Assembly: GCA_016932015.1 (NCBI GenBank)
Contig: JAFGDQ010000067.1
Span: 1 to 64,000 of the forward strand
From: Spirochaetota bacterium
GTDB taxonomy: Bacteria > Spirochaetota > UBA4802 > JAFGDQ01
Length of the DNA: 64,000 nucleotides
Direction: 5' to 3'
The first letter of the stretch is position 1. Every line of letters starts with the position of its first letter. The translations under genes were made by a program, and so were the position numbers. Positions 35,729-44,927 of this stretch are shown here, piece by piece. The notes beneath the pieces are model-generated. The model did no database searches. It was not told the DNA's origin and saw only the letters and a program-made list of their open reading frames with translations.

Positions 35729-38713
35729 TTGGAAAAAGCAAAAACAAGAATCGAAGTCTTTTATAAGGTCAAGGATTTTCGCGGTGAAGTAATTAAACAA
35801 AATCTTGATAGACAGGGATATGATATAAACAATATTTATATAAGTAACAATTATCTCCTTAATATTGATTTAACTGATACAGAAGCAAAAGGTATTGCAG
35901 GGGCACTCACTCAGAGTGTTACACAGGATAATTTAATCAACATACCTTTTTTTCCTCAAAACTTTTCCTATGCAATTGAAATTGGTTTTCTCCCCGGTGT
36001 TACAGATAATGTTGCTCATACAGTCAGGGAAATGATTGAAGATTATCTTAAAAAGGAACTTGATCCTGAAAAAGCTGTTTTCAGTTCTATTACTTATTAT
36101 ATAGATGGAAATATTTCTTTAGACGACGCAAGACTTATCGGCTCAGAATATTATAATCCGCTTATAGAGAGAATAAAAATATTATCCAACCGGGATTATT
36201 CCTCAAACAACGGGATGGGATATGAAATTCCTGTAGTCAGTATAACATCAGGCAGTGATGCAGATGAGGTAAATATCGATATTCCGGAAGAAGAGCTTCT
36301 TCGTCTCGGGAAAGAAGGAATTCCCGATAAAGATAATTCAAGAAGAGGCCCTCTTGCTCTTGATTTGCTTTCTTTATCTACAATAAAAACCTATTATAAT
36401 AAATTTGAAAAAAGAAATCCTACAGATATTGAACTCGAATCAATTGCCCAGACATGGAGTGAGCATTGCAAGCATACTATATTTTCATCGAAAATTGACG
36501 AAATCAACAGCGGAATTTATAAAGAATATATCAAAGAAGCGACCAATCAGATCAGAAAAAATAAAGGTGATAATGATTTTTGTGTCTCTGTTTTTGAGGA
36601 CAATGCAGGCGGAATAAAATTTGATGATAATTTTATAGTTTCGGATAAAGTGGAAACTCACAACAGTCCGAGTGCACTTGACCCCTTTGGCGGTGCTATT
36701 ACAGGAATTGTTGGAGTAAACAGGGACGCTATAGGTTTCGGTATGGCTGCAAAACCGATTGCCAACAGATACGGATTCTGTTTTGCGGATCCTTTTGATG
36801 AAACTCCGCTTTACAGGGAAAAAAACAAATCATCAAAACTCCTTTCTCCCAAAAGAATAATGGAAGGAGTTATTAAAGGAGTAAATGTCGGAGGAAATCA
36901 GTCAGGTATTCCGACTCCTCAGGGTTTTGTATATTTTGATGACAGATATAAAGGGAAGCCTCTTGTTTTTGTAGGTACAATAGGTCTCATTCCTGCTAAA
37001 ATAAATAATCAGCCGTCAATAATCAAAAAAGCCGTTCCCGGAGATTTTATTGTAATGGCTGGCGGCAGAGTAGGCAGGGACGGCATTCACGGTGCCACGT
37101 TTTCATCTGAAGCACTGACTTCAGGAAGCCCTGTAGGAGCAGTACAGATTGGCGACCCGATAACACAGAAAAAACTTTCAGATGCAATCATAAAGGAAGC
37201 ACGCGACAGACTTCTTTATCATTCAATTACTGACAACGGTGCAGGCGGACTTTCCTGTTCTGTGGCAGAAATGGCAAGAGAGTGCGGCGGTTTCGAAGTT
37301 GATCTTGAAAAAGTACCGGTCAAATATCCAGGACTTGCTCCCTGGCAGATATGGATAAGCGAGTCACAGGAAAGAATGACTTTGTCTGTACCTGTGGATA
37401 AGCTTGATGATTTTCTTGCTTTAATGAAAAAGAGAGATGTGGAAGCTACTGTAATCGGCCGGTTTAATTCAAGCGGCCGCGGCAGGGTTAAACACAAAGG
37501 TAAAATAATTTTTGATCTTGATCTTGATTTTCTTCATGATGGTCTGCCCGATAGAGCTCTTGCAACAGTAAAAAAGAATATTGAACTGGAAGAACCTGAA
37601 TTTGAAGAGCCTGAAATATTAACAAAAATATTTCATGATATGGCTTCCAGGCTTAATACTGCAAGTTTTGAGTTTATATCAACGCAGTATGATCATGAAG
37701 TTCAGGCTGGGTCCGTTATAAAGCCTCTTCAGGGAGCCGGAAAAGTAAACGGCAATGCATCGGTAATCAGACCGGTGCTTGATTCAATGAAGGGTGTTGT
37801 CCTTTCACAGGGGCTTTATCCGTCTTACAGTGATATTGACACTTACTGGATGGCAGCGTGTTCAATTGACACTGCGATCAGAAATGCTGTTTCAGTTGGA
37901 GGTACTATTGATTATCTTGCACTGCTGGATAACTTCTGCTGGTGTGATTCATACAATCCGGAAAGGCTTTCAGAACTTAAAGATGCAGCCCGTGCATGTT
38001 ATGATTTTGCAGTTGCTTACGGTACGCCGTTCATTTCCGGAAAGGACAGCATGTTCAATGATTTCAAGGGGTATGATGAGGAGTTTAATGAAATTTTTAT
38101 TTCTGTTCCTCCTACTTTGCTTATATCTTCAATTGGTGTTATTAACAATATTAAAAAATGCCAGACTATTGATTTTAAGTTTCCGGGCGATAGAATATAT
38201 ATAATTGGCGAAACAGATGACGAGCTTGGAGGATCTGAATTTTACGCTTATATGGGTGAAGTATTTGAAAGTGATAAATTTACCGGAACCATAGTACCAA
38301 AGGTCAATCCGGAAAAAAATATAAATATCTACAGGACATTTGAAAAGGCAATGAATCTCGGGATAATATCTTCATCCATAAGCATTGAAAGAGGCGGCCT
38401 TGGATTAGCATTAGCTAAATCCTCAATGGCCGGAAACATCGGATTTTCAGCTGATATAAGCAGAGTGCCGATGACAAATGAGCTTAGAAAAGATACTATT
38501 TTATACTCTGAGTCTCAGGGACGTTTGCTTGTCAGTGTAGCCCCTTTAAATGCGGATAAGTTCGAGAGTATTTTTCATGGTATTCCTGTAGCTCAGATTG
38601 GAACTGTTGCGGAAAACAGTAATATTGAGATATATTTTAAGAATAAAAAGATTGTTAAGTCAGAAGTCGGATTATTACTCAATTCATATAAAGGTTTATT
38701 TAAAGATTTTTAA
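35729..38713 (+). CDS. purL: Phosphoribosylformylglycinamidine synthase, PurL with N-terminal PurS-like part
   Basis: A 994-residue enzyme making FGAM from FGAR, ATP and glutamine-derived ammonia in purine synthesis. The first ~160 residues contain two PurS-like ferredoxin-fold units (RIEVFYKVKDFRGE and YAIEIGFLPGVTDN). The AIR-synthase-like catalytic halves follow: QTWSEHCKHTIF, KVETHNSPSALDPFGG, and in the second half FISGKDSMFNDF. The glutaminase domain is absent and is supplied by the separate PurQ 72 bases downstream. The layout is thus PurS-PurL fused with PurQ separate, intermediate between small and large PurL. The start codon is TTG. Confidence 0.92.
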   Translation: MEKAKTRIEVFYKVKDFRGEVIKQNLDRQGYDINNIYISNNYLLNIDLTDTEAKGIAGALTQSVTQDNLINIPFFPQNFSYAIEIGFLPGVTDNVAHTVREMIEDYLKKELDPEKAVFSSITYYIDGNISLDDARLIGSEYYNPLIERIKILSNRDYSSNNGMGYEIPVVSITSGSDADEVNIDIPEEELLRLGKEGIPDKDNSRRGPLALDLLSLSTIKTYYNKFEKRNPTDIELESIAQTWSEHCKHTIFSSKIDEINSGIYKEYIKEATNQIRKNKGDNDFCVSVFEDNAGGIKFDDNFIVSDKVETHNSPSALDPFGGAITGIVGVNRDAIGFGMAAKPIANRYGFCFADPFDETPLYREKNKSSKLLSPKRIMEGVIKGVNVGGNQSGIPTPQGFVYFDDRYKGKPLVFVGTIGLIPAKINNQPSIIKKAVPGDFIVMAGGRVGRDGIHGATFSSEALTSGSPVGAVQIGDPITQKKLSDAIIKEARDRLLYHSITDNGAGGLSCSVAEMARECGGFEVDLEKVPVKYPGLAPWQIWISESQERMTLSVPVDKLDDFLALMKKRDVEATVIGRFNSSGRGRVKHKGKIIFDLDLDFLHDGLPDRALATVKKNIELEEPEFEEPEILTKIFHDMASRLNTASFEFISTQYDHEVQAGSVIKPLQGAGKVNGNASVIRPVLDSMKGVVLSQGLYPSYSDIDTYWMAACSIDTAIRNAVSVGGTIDYLALLDNFCWCDSYNPERLSELKDAARACYDFAVAYGTPFISGKDSMFNDFKGYDEEFNEIFISVPPTLLISSIGVINNIKKCQTIDFKFPGDRIYIIGETDDELGGSEFYAYMGEVFESDKFTGTIVPKVNPEKNINIYRTFEKAMNLGIISSSISIERGGLGLALAKSSMAGNIGFSADISRVPMTNELRKDTILYSESQGRLLVSVAPLNADKFESIFHGIPVAQIGTVAENSNIEIYFKNKKIVKSEVGLLLNSYKGLFKDF

Positions 38714-38785
38714 TAAACTTCTAATACTGAATTAAATAATTAAAATTATATTAATAATCAATTTATAAGGAAAATTTTAAATAAT

Positions 38786-39592
38786 ATGGCAAAACCGCTA
38801 GCCCTGATTCTTACAGGTTATGGAATAAACTGCGACGATGAAACTGCTTATGCTTTTGAAAAAGCCGGAGCTGTTTCAAAAATAATTCATATCAATGATA
38901 TCATCGATAGCTCGGGTATCTTGAAACAATTTCAGATATTCATTTTTCCCGGCGGTTTTTCGTATGGTGATGATGCAGGAAGCGGAAAGGCCCTTGCTAA
39001 TAAAATAAAGAATAATCTCGTACAGGAATTTCATGAATTTCTTGAAAGAGATACTCTTATGCTCGGCATATGTAATGGTTTTCAGGTGATTGTTAATCTC
39101 GGTATTGTTCCTGCCGTAAATAATTCTTTTGGGGAGGCGGAAGTTTCACTTGAGTATAACCGCACATTCAGATATGAATGCAGATGGGTTGATCTTGCAG
39201 TTGAAAATACAAATTGTGTTTTTACAAAAGGAATAAATGATTTTCGTATACCGGTTGCACATGGTGAAGGAAACTTCTACGCGCCTGAAACTATTTTAAG
39301 CAAACTGGAGAAAAATAATCATATTGTAATGCGTTATGTTAAACCCGGCGGAAGACCTGCAAACGGAGAATTCCCTTATAATCCGAATGGATCAATGAAC
39401 GACATTGCAGCTATTTGTAATAAAACCGGCCGCGTAATGGGTATGATGCCTCACCCGGAGAGAAATATATTTTTTACTCAGCAGGATAACTGGACTTATT
39501 TGAAAGAGAAAGCTGTAAGAAGTAATTATAAAATTACGGAACAAGGAGAAGGATTTTTAATTTTTCGAAATGCAGTAGAATATTTTAAATAA
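38786..39592 (+). CDS. purQ: PurQ, glutaminase subunit of FGAM synthase
   Basis: A 268-residue class I glutamine amidotransferase that releases ammonia from glutamine for PurL. The nucleophile is C96 in LMLGICNGFQV. The oxyanion strand is IFPGGFSYGDDAGSG (residues 53-67), and the His/Glu pair is in MGMMPHPERNIFF near the end. IPVAHGEGNFYA is also typical. It is longer than the short Bacillus-type PurQ. It directly follows purL on the same strand and is followed by a terminator. Confidence 0.93.
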   Translation: MAKPLALILTGYGINCDDETAYAFEKAGAVSKIIHINDIIDSSGILKQFQIFIFPGGFSYGDDAGSGKALANKIKNNLVQEFHEFLERDTLMLGICNGFQVIVNLGIVPAVNNSFGEAEVSLEYNRTFRYECRWVDLAVENTNCVFTKGINDFRIPVAHGEGNFYAPETILSKLEKNNHIVMRYVKPGGRPANGEFPYNPNGSMNDIAAICNKTGRVMGMMPHPERNIFFTQQDNWTYLKEKAVRSNYKITEQGEGFLIFRNAVEYFK

Positions 39593-39608
39593 ACATTGAT
39601 TAATCAAT

Positions 39609-39671
39609 AAAGACCTTTAACATCTGAAATATATAATTATCAGTAATATTTCAAACGCTAAAGGCCTTTTT
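39609..39671. terminator. Bidirectional terminator between purQ and the repeat lipoprotein gene
   Basis: Outer arms AAAGACCTTTA and TAAAGGCCTTT pair at 10 of 11 positions; an inner stem TGAAATAT with its complement lies in the loop; a T-run follows. It is placed between two convergent genes. Confidence 0.65.
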
Positions 39672-39698
39672 ATTTTGCTTTATATGTTATTGTTTAAA

Positions 39699-41027
39699 TT
39701 AAAATTTGGATTTTTTCCCCATCATCCATCTGCCTGATTCTTCTTCGTTTTTTGTACCGTTTTTATTGTAAACTTCCCACACGCCGCTTTTCTTTCCATT
39801 CATATATTCGCCTGATGCTTTTACTTTGCCGTTTGAAAAATATTCCTTATATTTTCCGTTTAATTTGTCCATCATATATGTGCCTTCAAATTGTTTTTGT
39901 TTTCCGCCTGCAAAGTAACCGGTCCATTTACCGCTTTTTCTGGGCAGCTGCCATTTACCTGTCCATTTATATTTTAGGTTTGCATTTGGATTGTCCTGCG
40001 GTACGTTCAGTTCCGCTTCTTCGCCTGCTGATTTATTATTTATAATTTTTTCATATATTCCTTTAACCGGGCCCATTAAATCACCGCTGCCGGTAAGATA
40101 TCCGTTTTCATATATCTTCCCGAATCCGGTTGCCATTCCGCCCTGAAGGGTAAGCTCCATTTGTAGGACGCGCTGTCTTCTGGAGGGATATGTGTAAAAT
40201 TTCCATAAACCGTCTTCTTTATTATTTTTATATTTGCCTTCTTTCTGTAAAAGTCCTTCTTTTGAGAAAAACTGCCATTGGCCCTGCATTTGAGATACTT
40301 TCTTTGTTTCTGTTTTTACCTGCAGTTTACCCATTGAATATTTTCCGGTCATCTGTGTCTGGCCATTATCATAAAAATATTTCCAGACACCGTTCTTAAG
40401 GTCATCAATATAAAATCCCTGTTCTTTGGAATTTCCATTGTCCCAGTATGTATTACATTTTCCATTATGCTTATCGTCTTTATACCATGAAATTTCCTTT
40501 GGTGTTCCATCTTCGTAAAATTCCTGAAAACGGCCTTTTTTTATTCCGTTTTTAAACTCTTCAATCATTTTAACTTTTCCGGATTTGGAAAATGTTGTTT
40601 TTTTCCCGTTTATAACTCCAACTTTACCGAAATCGCTGTTAATTAAAATATATACGGCTTTCCACATTAACGCGTTATTATCATAATATCCGGTCCATTC
40701 ACCGGTTTTTTGATTTTCAAGGAAACTTCCTTCTGTGCTTTTTGCTCCGTTTTTATAAAGAAATATCCAGGGTCCGTCCTGCTTATCATTTAAATAATTG
40801 CCTTCAGCCAGTTTTTCTCCGGAACCTCTGTGGTACAGTACCCATTTTCCATCCATTTGATAATTTTTGAAATTTCCTTTTCCTTTGAGTGAGCCGTCAT
40901 TCCAGAAAATTTTTCCATAGCCGTCTTTAATTTTGTCAGATTTTGAGTCTTTTTTATCAGTAGATGAACACGATAAAATCAAAAGTGAAGTAAATAATAT
41001 TGTCAAACATGCTGATATTCTTCTCAT
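39699..41027 (-). CDS. Lipoprotein with MORN/YwqK-type repeats
   Basis: A 442-residue lipoprotein: signal sequence ending LILSC (lipobox Cys at about residue 20), then repeated units of about 22-25 residues of the type GxWxxYYDNGxxxxxGxYxxGKxxGxW running to the C-terminus, in all some 14 copies. These match the MORN_2/YwqK repeat, a beta-meander thought to bind partner proteins or saccharides. It is probably anchored on the periplasmic side or the surface. An in-frame GTG lies 6 bases earlier; the ATG chosen has AGAGG at the right distance. Monocistronic, divergent from the flagellar operon. Function unknown. Confidence 0.8.
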   Translation of the reverse strand: MRRISACLTILFTSLLILSCSSTDKKDSKSDKIKDGYGKIFWNDGSLKGKGNFKNYQMDGKWVLYHRGSGEKLAEGNYLNDKQDGPWIFLYKNGAKSTEGSFLENQKTGEWTGYYDNNALMWKAVYILINSDFGKVGVINGKKTTFSKSGKVKMIEEFKNGIKKGRFQEFYEDGTPKEISWYKDDKHNGKCNTYWDNGNSKEQGFYIDDLKNGVWKYFYDNGQTQMTGKYSMGKLQVKTETKKVSQMQGQWQFFSKEGLLQKEGKYKNNKEDGLWKFYTYPSRRQRVLQMELTLQGGMATGFGKIYENGYLTGSGDLMGPVKGIYEKIINNKSAGEEAELNVPQDNPNANLKYKWTGKWQLPRKSGKWTGYFAGGKQKQFEGTYMMDKLNGKYKEYFSNGKVKASGEYMNGKKSGVWEVYNKNGTKNEEESGRWMMGKKSKF

Positions 41028-41173
41028 TAACACTACCTCTTTAATCTTAATTCCAGAATAAATTAAACTGAAATGAATATTTTACTGTCAAGACATATAT
41101 TAAAATTACCGAACATAATATTATATGACATATTATTTTTAATTTTACATGCTTTATTTCTCAGGAGGTTTAA

Positions 41174-41968
41174 ATGTTAAGGTCGTTATGGACGGGTGCG
41201 TCCGGTATGATTGGCCAGCAGTTCAATATTGATACAATATCAAATAATCTATCTAATGTGAATACAACAGGTTATAAAAAAGTCAGAGCTGAATTTGAAG
41301 ATCTGATTTATCAAACCGTATTAATGGCAGGAACCCCCGCAACCGAGATTACCGAAGTACCTACAGGAATACAGGTAGGACACGGAGTTAAAACTGCTGC
41401 CACTCAAAAGATGTTTCAGCAGGGCAGCCTTCAGTCAACTGAGAATAAACTTGATTTAGCGCTTGAAGGAGAAGGGTTTTTCAAAGTTCAGCTGTATGAC
41501 GGCAGTATAGCCTATACAAGAGACGGTTCATTCAAGCTTGACTCAAACAGACAGGTCGTAACCTCCAATGGATATCTGTTAGAACCCCAGATAATACTCC
41601 CTGAGAATTTTATAATGAATACTCTATCAATCAGTCAAGACGGCAGAGTAACAGTAGGTATAGTCGGCGAAGAGGATCCTATTGATGTCGGCCAGTTGGA
41701 AATAACTCGCTTTGTAAATCCTGCAGGACTGCAAAGCATCGGCGGAAATCTCTTTAAAACAACACCTGCATCCGGAGAGGAAATACCCGGTCAGCCCGGT
41801 ATGGACGGCATGGCAAAGACACATCAGGGTTTTCTTGAAATGTCAAATGTAAAGGTCGTTGAGGAAATGGTTAATATGATCGTAGCTCAGCGCGCTTATG
41901 AAATAAATTCCAAGTCAATACAGACATCAGACTCAATGCTCGCAACAGCTATAGGATTGAAGAGATAA
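41174..41968 (+). CDS. flgG: Flagellar distal rod protein FlgG
   Basis: A 264-residue distal rod protein. The N-terminal helix MLRSLWTGASGMIGQQFNID with SNNLSNVNTTGYKK is the rod/hook signature. The middle EGEGFFKVQLYDGS and TRDGSFKLDSNRQVVTSNGY are also diagnostic. It ends NMIVAQRAYEINSKSIQTSD, the C-terminal helix motif. The protein strongly resembles spirochaetal FlgG. It forms the axial rod segment passing through the P and L rings. It opens an operon with flgA, flgH, flgI and flgJ; flgF, usually upstream, is not here. GGAGG ribosome site. Confidence 0.95.
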   Translation: MLRSLWTGASGMIGQQFNIDTISNNLSNVNTTGYKKVRAEFEDLIYQTVLMAGTPATEITEVPTGIQVGHGVKTAATQKMFQQGSLQSTENKLDLALEGEGFFKVQLYDGSIAYTRDGSFKLDSNRQVVTSNGYLLEPQIILPENFIMNTLSISQDGRVTVGIVGEEDPIDVGQLEITRFVNPAGLQSIGGNLFKTTPASGEEIPGQPGMDGMAKTHQGFLEMSNVKVVEEMVNMIVAQRAYEINSKSIQTSDSMLATAIGLKR

Positions 41969-41976
41969 TTTATACA

Positions 41977-42519
41977 ATGTATAAACATGTATTTGCAATA
42001 ATACTTTTAACTTTATTCATCCAGGCATGTTTTTATAATTATGCTTATTGTGATAACAGGCTGTTTCTTCATAAATCAGTCAATTATAATGATGAGAAGT
42101 TATGCATGGGTGATATATTGTCTATAAATGGCAATACAGAAGAGCTGAACAAACTCAGGAATATTGAAATACCGCCTGCAACCTTTTCCGACGGCTATAT
42201 TGACATAAAAGAAATATCTGCGCTTATTAAAAAAAATACGGATGAAATTTATCTGATTTACGGTAATTCTGTAAGAATTCTTGATCCTGCAAATGTAAAC
42301 TATGATATTTATAAATCAGATTATCTTGTAAAAGCCGGTGATAGAATTAGTCTCCATATTAAAAAGAACGGTATTAATATTGAGATGCATGGTATTGTCA
42401 TGGAAGACGGTAGGTATAAAGATGAAGTTAATATTAAACTATTGAATAAATCCGGACATTTCCGGAAGATTGTTAAAGGCCTTGTTAAATCGAAAGATAT
42501 TGTTGAGGCTGCGTTATGA
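41977..42519 (+). CDS. flgA: Flagellar P-ring chaperone FlgA
   Basis: A 180-residue periplasmic chaperone, with a signal peptide over the first ~25 residues. The C-terminal SAF/FlgA domain contains YLVKAGDRISLHIKKNGINI and a terminal VNIKLLNKSGHFRKIVKGLV, the usual FlgA ending. It assists assembly of FlgI into the P ring. Starts 8 bases after flgG and overlaps flgH by 4 bases, so translation is coupled. It diverges in the N-terminal part, as FlgA proteins commonly do. Confidence 0.82.
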   Translation: MYKHVFAIILLTLFIQACFYNYAYCDNRLFLHKSVNYNDEKLCMGDILSINGNTEELNKLRNIEIPPATFSDGYIDIKEISALIKKNTDEIYLIYGNSVRILDPANVNYDIYKSDYLVKAGDRISLHIKKNGINIEMHGIVMEDGRYKDEVNIKLLNKSGHFRKIVKGLVKSKDIVEAAL

Positions 42520-43157
42520 AAAAAATAAAATGTTTTATTATTCTCATTATCATTATTTCCGGAGTGAATTCGGTTTACTCCAGAACAATCTGGAGAGATA
42601 GAAATATTTATTCTTCCGGCGGTGATTTGAACGTAGGAGATATTGTTGTGGTAAATGTTGACGATATTTCCCAGTTAAAATTTAACATTACATTTAATAA
42701 TGATAATTCCTATAACATTATATCAAACCCGGATAAGAATATTACAAATTTTCTTCCCAAAATATCATCAGATAAAAAAATAACAGCTTCTGAAAAAACA
42801 GATTATTCAGAAAAGGGAAATTTACAAATTTCGATAGCATCAAGAATAACATCTGTAACTCAGGATGGTAAATTAAATATAACCGGTGCAAAAGAATATT
42901 CGATTAACGGTAAAATAAACAGATTTTTTTTATCAGGAATTGCTGATCCTGACCTGATTAAGGGCAGAACATTGTTATCAGGAGATATATCAAATTTCAG
43001 ACTTGAGATCAGGGGACTTCAGGAACCCGGAGCTGTTAATATACAGAGAGCAGAACCGGGAACAGATGGAACTGCAAGCGGATCACTTACTGAAACTGAA
43101 AAGCAACAGATCATTGTTGATTATTTAAATAAAATGCTGAGAGAGTTAAACAGATGA
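42516..43157 (+). CDS. flgH: Flagellar L-ring protein FlgH
   Basis: A 213-residue outer-membrane L-ring protein. After a signal peptide (residues 1 to about 22), the conserved parts are VGDIVVVNVDD, LQISIASRITSVTQDGKLNI and the C-terminal DISNFRLEIRG with a Gln/Asn-rich tail. Most FlgH proteins are lipoproteins; here no Cys lies at the cleavage region (SVYSRTIW), so lipid anchoring is not evident. Overlaps flgA by 4 and flgI by 4 bases. Confidence 0.85.
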   Translation: MKKIKCFIILIIIISGVNSVYSRTIWRDRNIYSSGGDLNVGDIVVVNVDDISQLKFNITFNNDNSYNIISNPDKNITNFLPKISSDKKITASEKTDYSEKGNLQISIASRITSVTQDGKLNITGAKEYSINGKINRFFLSGIADPDLIKGRTLLSGDISNFRLEIRGLQEPGAVNIQRAEPGTDGTASGSLTETEKQQIIVDYLNKMLRELNR

Positions 43158-44176
43158 TAAAATTCAGAATTCATTCTTTCTATATTGTCTTAATATCTTT
43201 TCTGATATTTTTTTTAAACTTCAACAGTGAATCACATGCCGAAGTAACAGTTAAAATCAGAGATATTGCTTATATAGACGGATTGAAAGAAAATCAGGTT
43301 TTCGGTTTTGGACTGGTAATTGGTCTTCAGGGAACCGGAGACAGTAAATCATCGCTTGTTGAATCTTCTCTTAAAAGTCTTTTAAAAAATATCGGTATTG
43401 TTGAGGAAGGGGATCATAAATCAAATAATATTGCTGCTGTTCTGCTTACAGCTAAACTTGCCGCTTTTTCACGAATTGGAGACAGAATAGATGTTATTGT
43501 TTCTTCAATCGGTAACGCAAAGTCGCTTGAAGGCGGCATTCTTATTCAGTCACCTTTGCGGGGAGCTGATGGAAGAACTTATGTAGTAGCACAGGGAGCA
43601 TTAACGTTCCCGACATCAAAACAGTCTGCTAAAAAGATAAAAACAGTCGCAACAATGATAAATGGCGGAATTATTGAACAGGCTCTTGAACCGGATTTTG
43701 TCAGAAATAATTCAATAGCTCTTGTTTTAAATTCCTGGGATTTCACAACTGCAAATAACATTATTAAGGCTGTATCAGTAAAATATCCGGATTCAAAACC
43801 GGAGATTGTACCAAACGGCAAAGTGGGAATCAGAATTCCTGATAACACAAATTTAGCTGAATATATTTCTTCAATTGAAAATATAGAAATTATCCCAAGC
43901 TATGAAGCCCGGGTTGTAATTAATGAAAAAGACGGCACAATAGTAATGGGTGGTGACGTAAAAATTTCTGAAGTTGTTGTAAGTAAAGAAGGAATGACAA
44001 TCAGAGTTGAGAAAACAGGAGAAAACGCAAGTGCTGCTGAATTCAGGGAATCTTCTTCAGTTAAGGATATAGTTGATTCGTTAAACTATATAGGTGCTTC
44101 AACAACAGATATAATTTCAATTTTAAAAGCAATAAATGACGCTGGTGCGCTACACGCAAATTTAATTGTAAAATAG
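43154..44176 (+). CDS. flgI: Flagellar P-ring protein FlgI
   Basis: A 340-residue periplasmic protein forming the P ring around the rod in the peptidoglycan. Signal peptide to about residue 29, then the family blocks VFGFGLVIGLQGTGDSK, NIAAVLLTAKLAAFSRIGDR, SIGNAKSLEGGILIQSPLRG and, near the end, VVINEKDGTIVMGGDVKISE. Length is normal. Coupled to flgH by a 4-base overlap and followed 8 bases later by flgJ. Confidence 0.94.
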   Translation: MIKFRIHSFYIVLISFLIFFLNFNSESHAEVTVKIRDIAYIDGLKENQVFGFGLVIGLQGTGDSKSSLVESSLKSLLKNIGIVEEGDHKSNNIAAVLLTAKLAAFSRIGDRIDVIVSSIGNAKSLEGGILIQSPLRGADGRTYVVAQGALTFPTSKQSAKKIKTVATMINGGIIEQALEPDFVRNNSIALVLNSWDFTTANNIIKAVSVKYPDSKPEIVPNGKVGIRIPDNTNLAEYISSIENIEIIPSYEARVVINEKDGTIVMGGDVKISEVVVSKEGMTIRVEKTGENASAAEFRESSSVKDIVDSLNYIGASTTDIISILKAINDAGALHANLIVK

Positions 44177-44184
44177 GTATTTTA

Positions 44185-44574
44185 ATGAACATTTCAGGTA
44201 TATTAACTTCAGGAAATCAATTACCGGAAAGTAAGTCCAATGACGTTTCTGTTAATAACGATAAAGTTAGCAAGTTTAAGCAGCTGCTTGACAGAAATTT
44301 AAAATCAAATGAATTTACAAGATTTATTCCCCAAAATAATAATAAACCGGTCGATAAAAAACTAATGGATGTTTGTCTGGAAATGGAATCCATTTTTGTA
44401 AGCAGAATGCTGAAAGAAATGCGCAATACGCTTCCAAAGGAAAAGCTTATTGACGGCGGATATGCGGAAAAAATATTCGAAGACATGCTGTACGATGATT
44501 ATTCCTTAACTCTATCTAAAACATCCAATCTCGGGCTTGCCGGAATGCTTTATAGCGAACTCAGCAAGATTTAA
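44185..44574 (+). CDS. flgJ: FlgJ-type rod-binding protein
   Basis: A 129-residue protein with only the rod-binding domain of FlgJ: CLEMESIFVSRMLKEMRNTL, then GGYAEKIFEDMLYDDYSLTL and GLAGMLYSEL. The muramidase domain found in enterobacterial FlgJ is absent, as in spirochaetes and many other phyla, so a separate enzyme must open the cell wall for the rod. Last gene of the flagellar operon. Confidence 0.88.
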   Translation: MNISGILTSGNQLPESKSNDVSVNNDKVSKFKQLLDRNLKSNEFTRFIPQNNNKPVDKKLMDVCLEMESIFVSRMLKEMRNTLPKEKLIDGGYAEKIFEDMLYDDYSLTLSKTSNLGLAGMLYSELSKI

Positions 44575-44927
44575 TTAAAATATAAAAAATAACATTAGCT
44601 TTATTTAAAAGAACTATTATTTATTCTATTCCAGCGAAAGTATCCATTCTTCGCGATTATTTCAATAATCAAAAAACATATAATTTAGTTAAGCATATTT
44701 TTTATTAAAAAATAATAATATCATATTTCCCTTGACTCAAATTTATTATTGAATAATAATATTTTATTATTTGCTAATGAATAACTGTTCTCATCCAATG
44801 AATAATATGAGACAGAATTGTTAGTAATATTAAAATACAGAGTTCTAATAAAAATATTTTCGAAAAATAAGGAAGTTGGCATGAGACCAGTTAAATAAAT
44901 TTAAAAAATTCAAATAGGAGGCATTAG
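44575..44927. other. Intergenic region upstream of the substrate-binding protein gene
   Basis: About 350 very AT-rich bases. It contains one good promoter candidate, listed separately. No ORF and no terminator with GC content was seen after flgJ. Confidence 0.45.
44732..44760 (+). promoter_or_regulatory. Sigma-70-like promoter candidate
   Basis: TTGACT (44732-44737) and AATAAT (44755-44760) separated by exactly 17 bases, each 5 of 6 against consensus. It points to the binding-protein gene 168 bases downstream. Confidence 0.5.
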
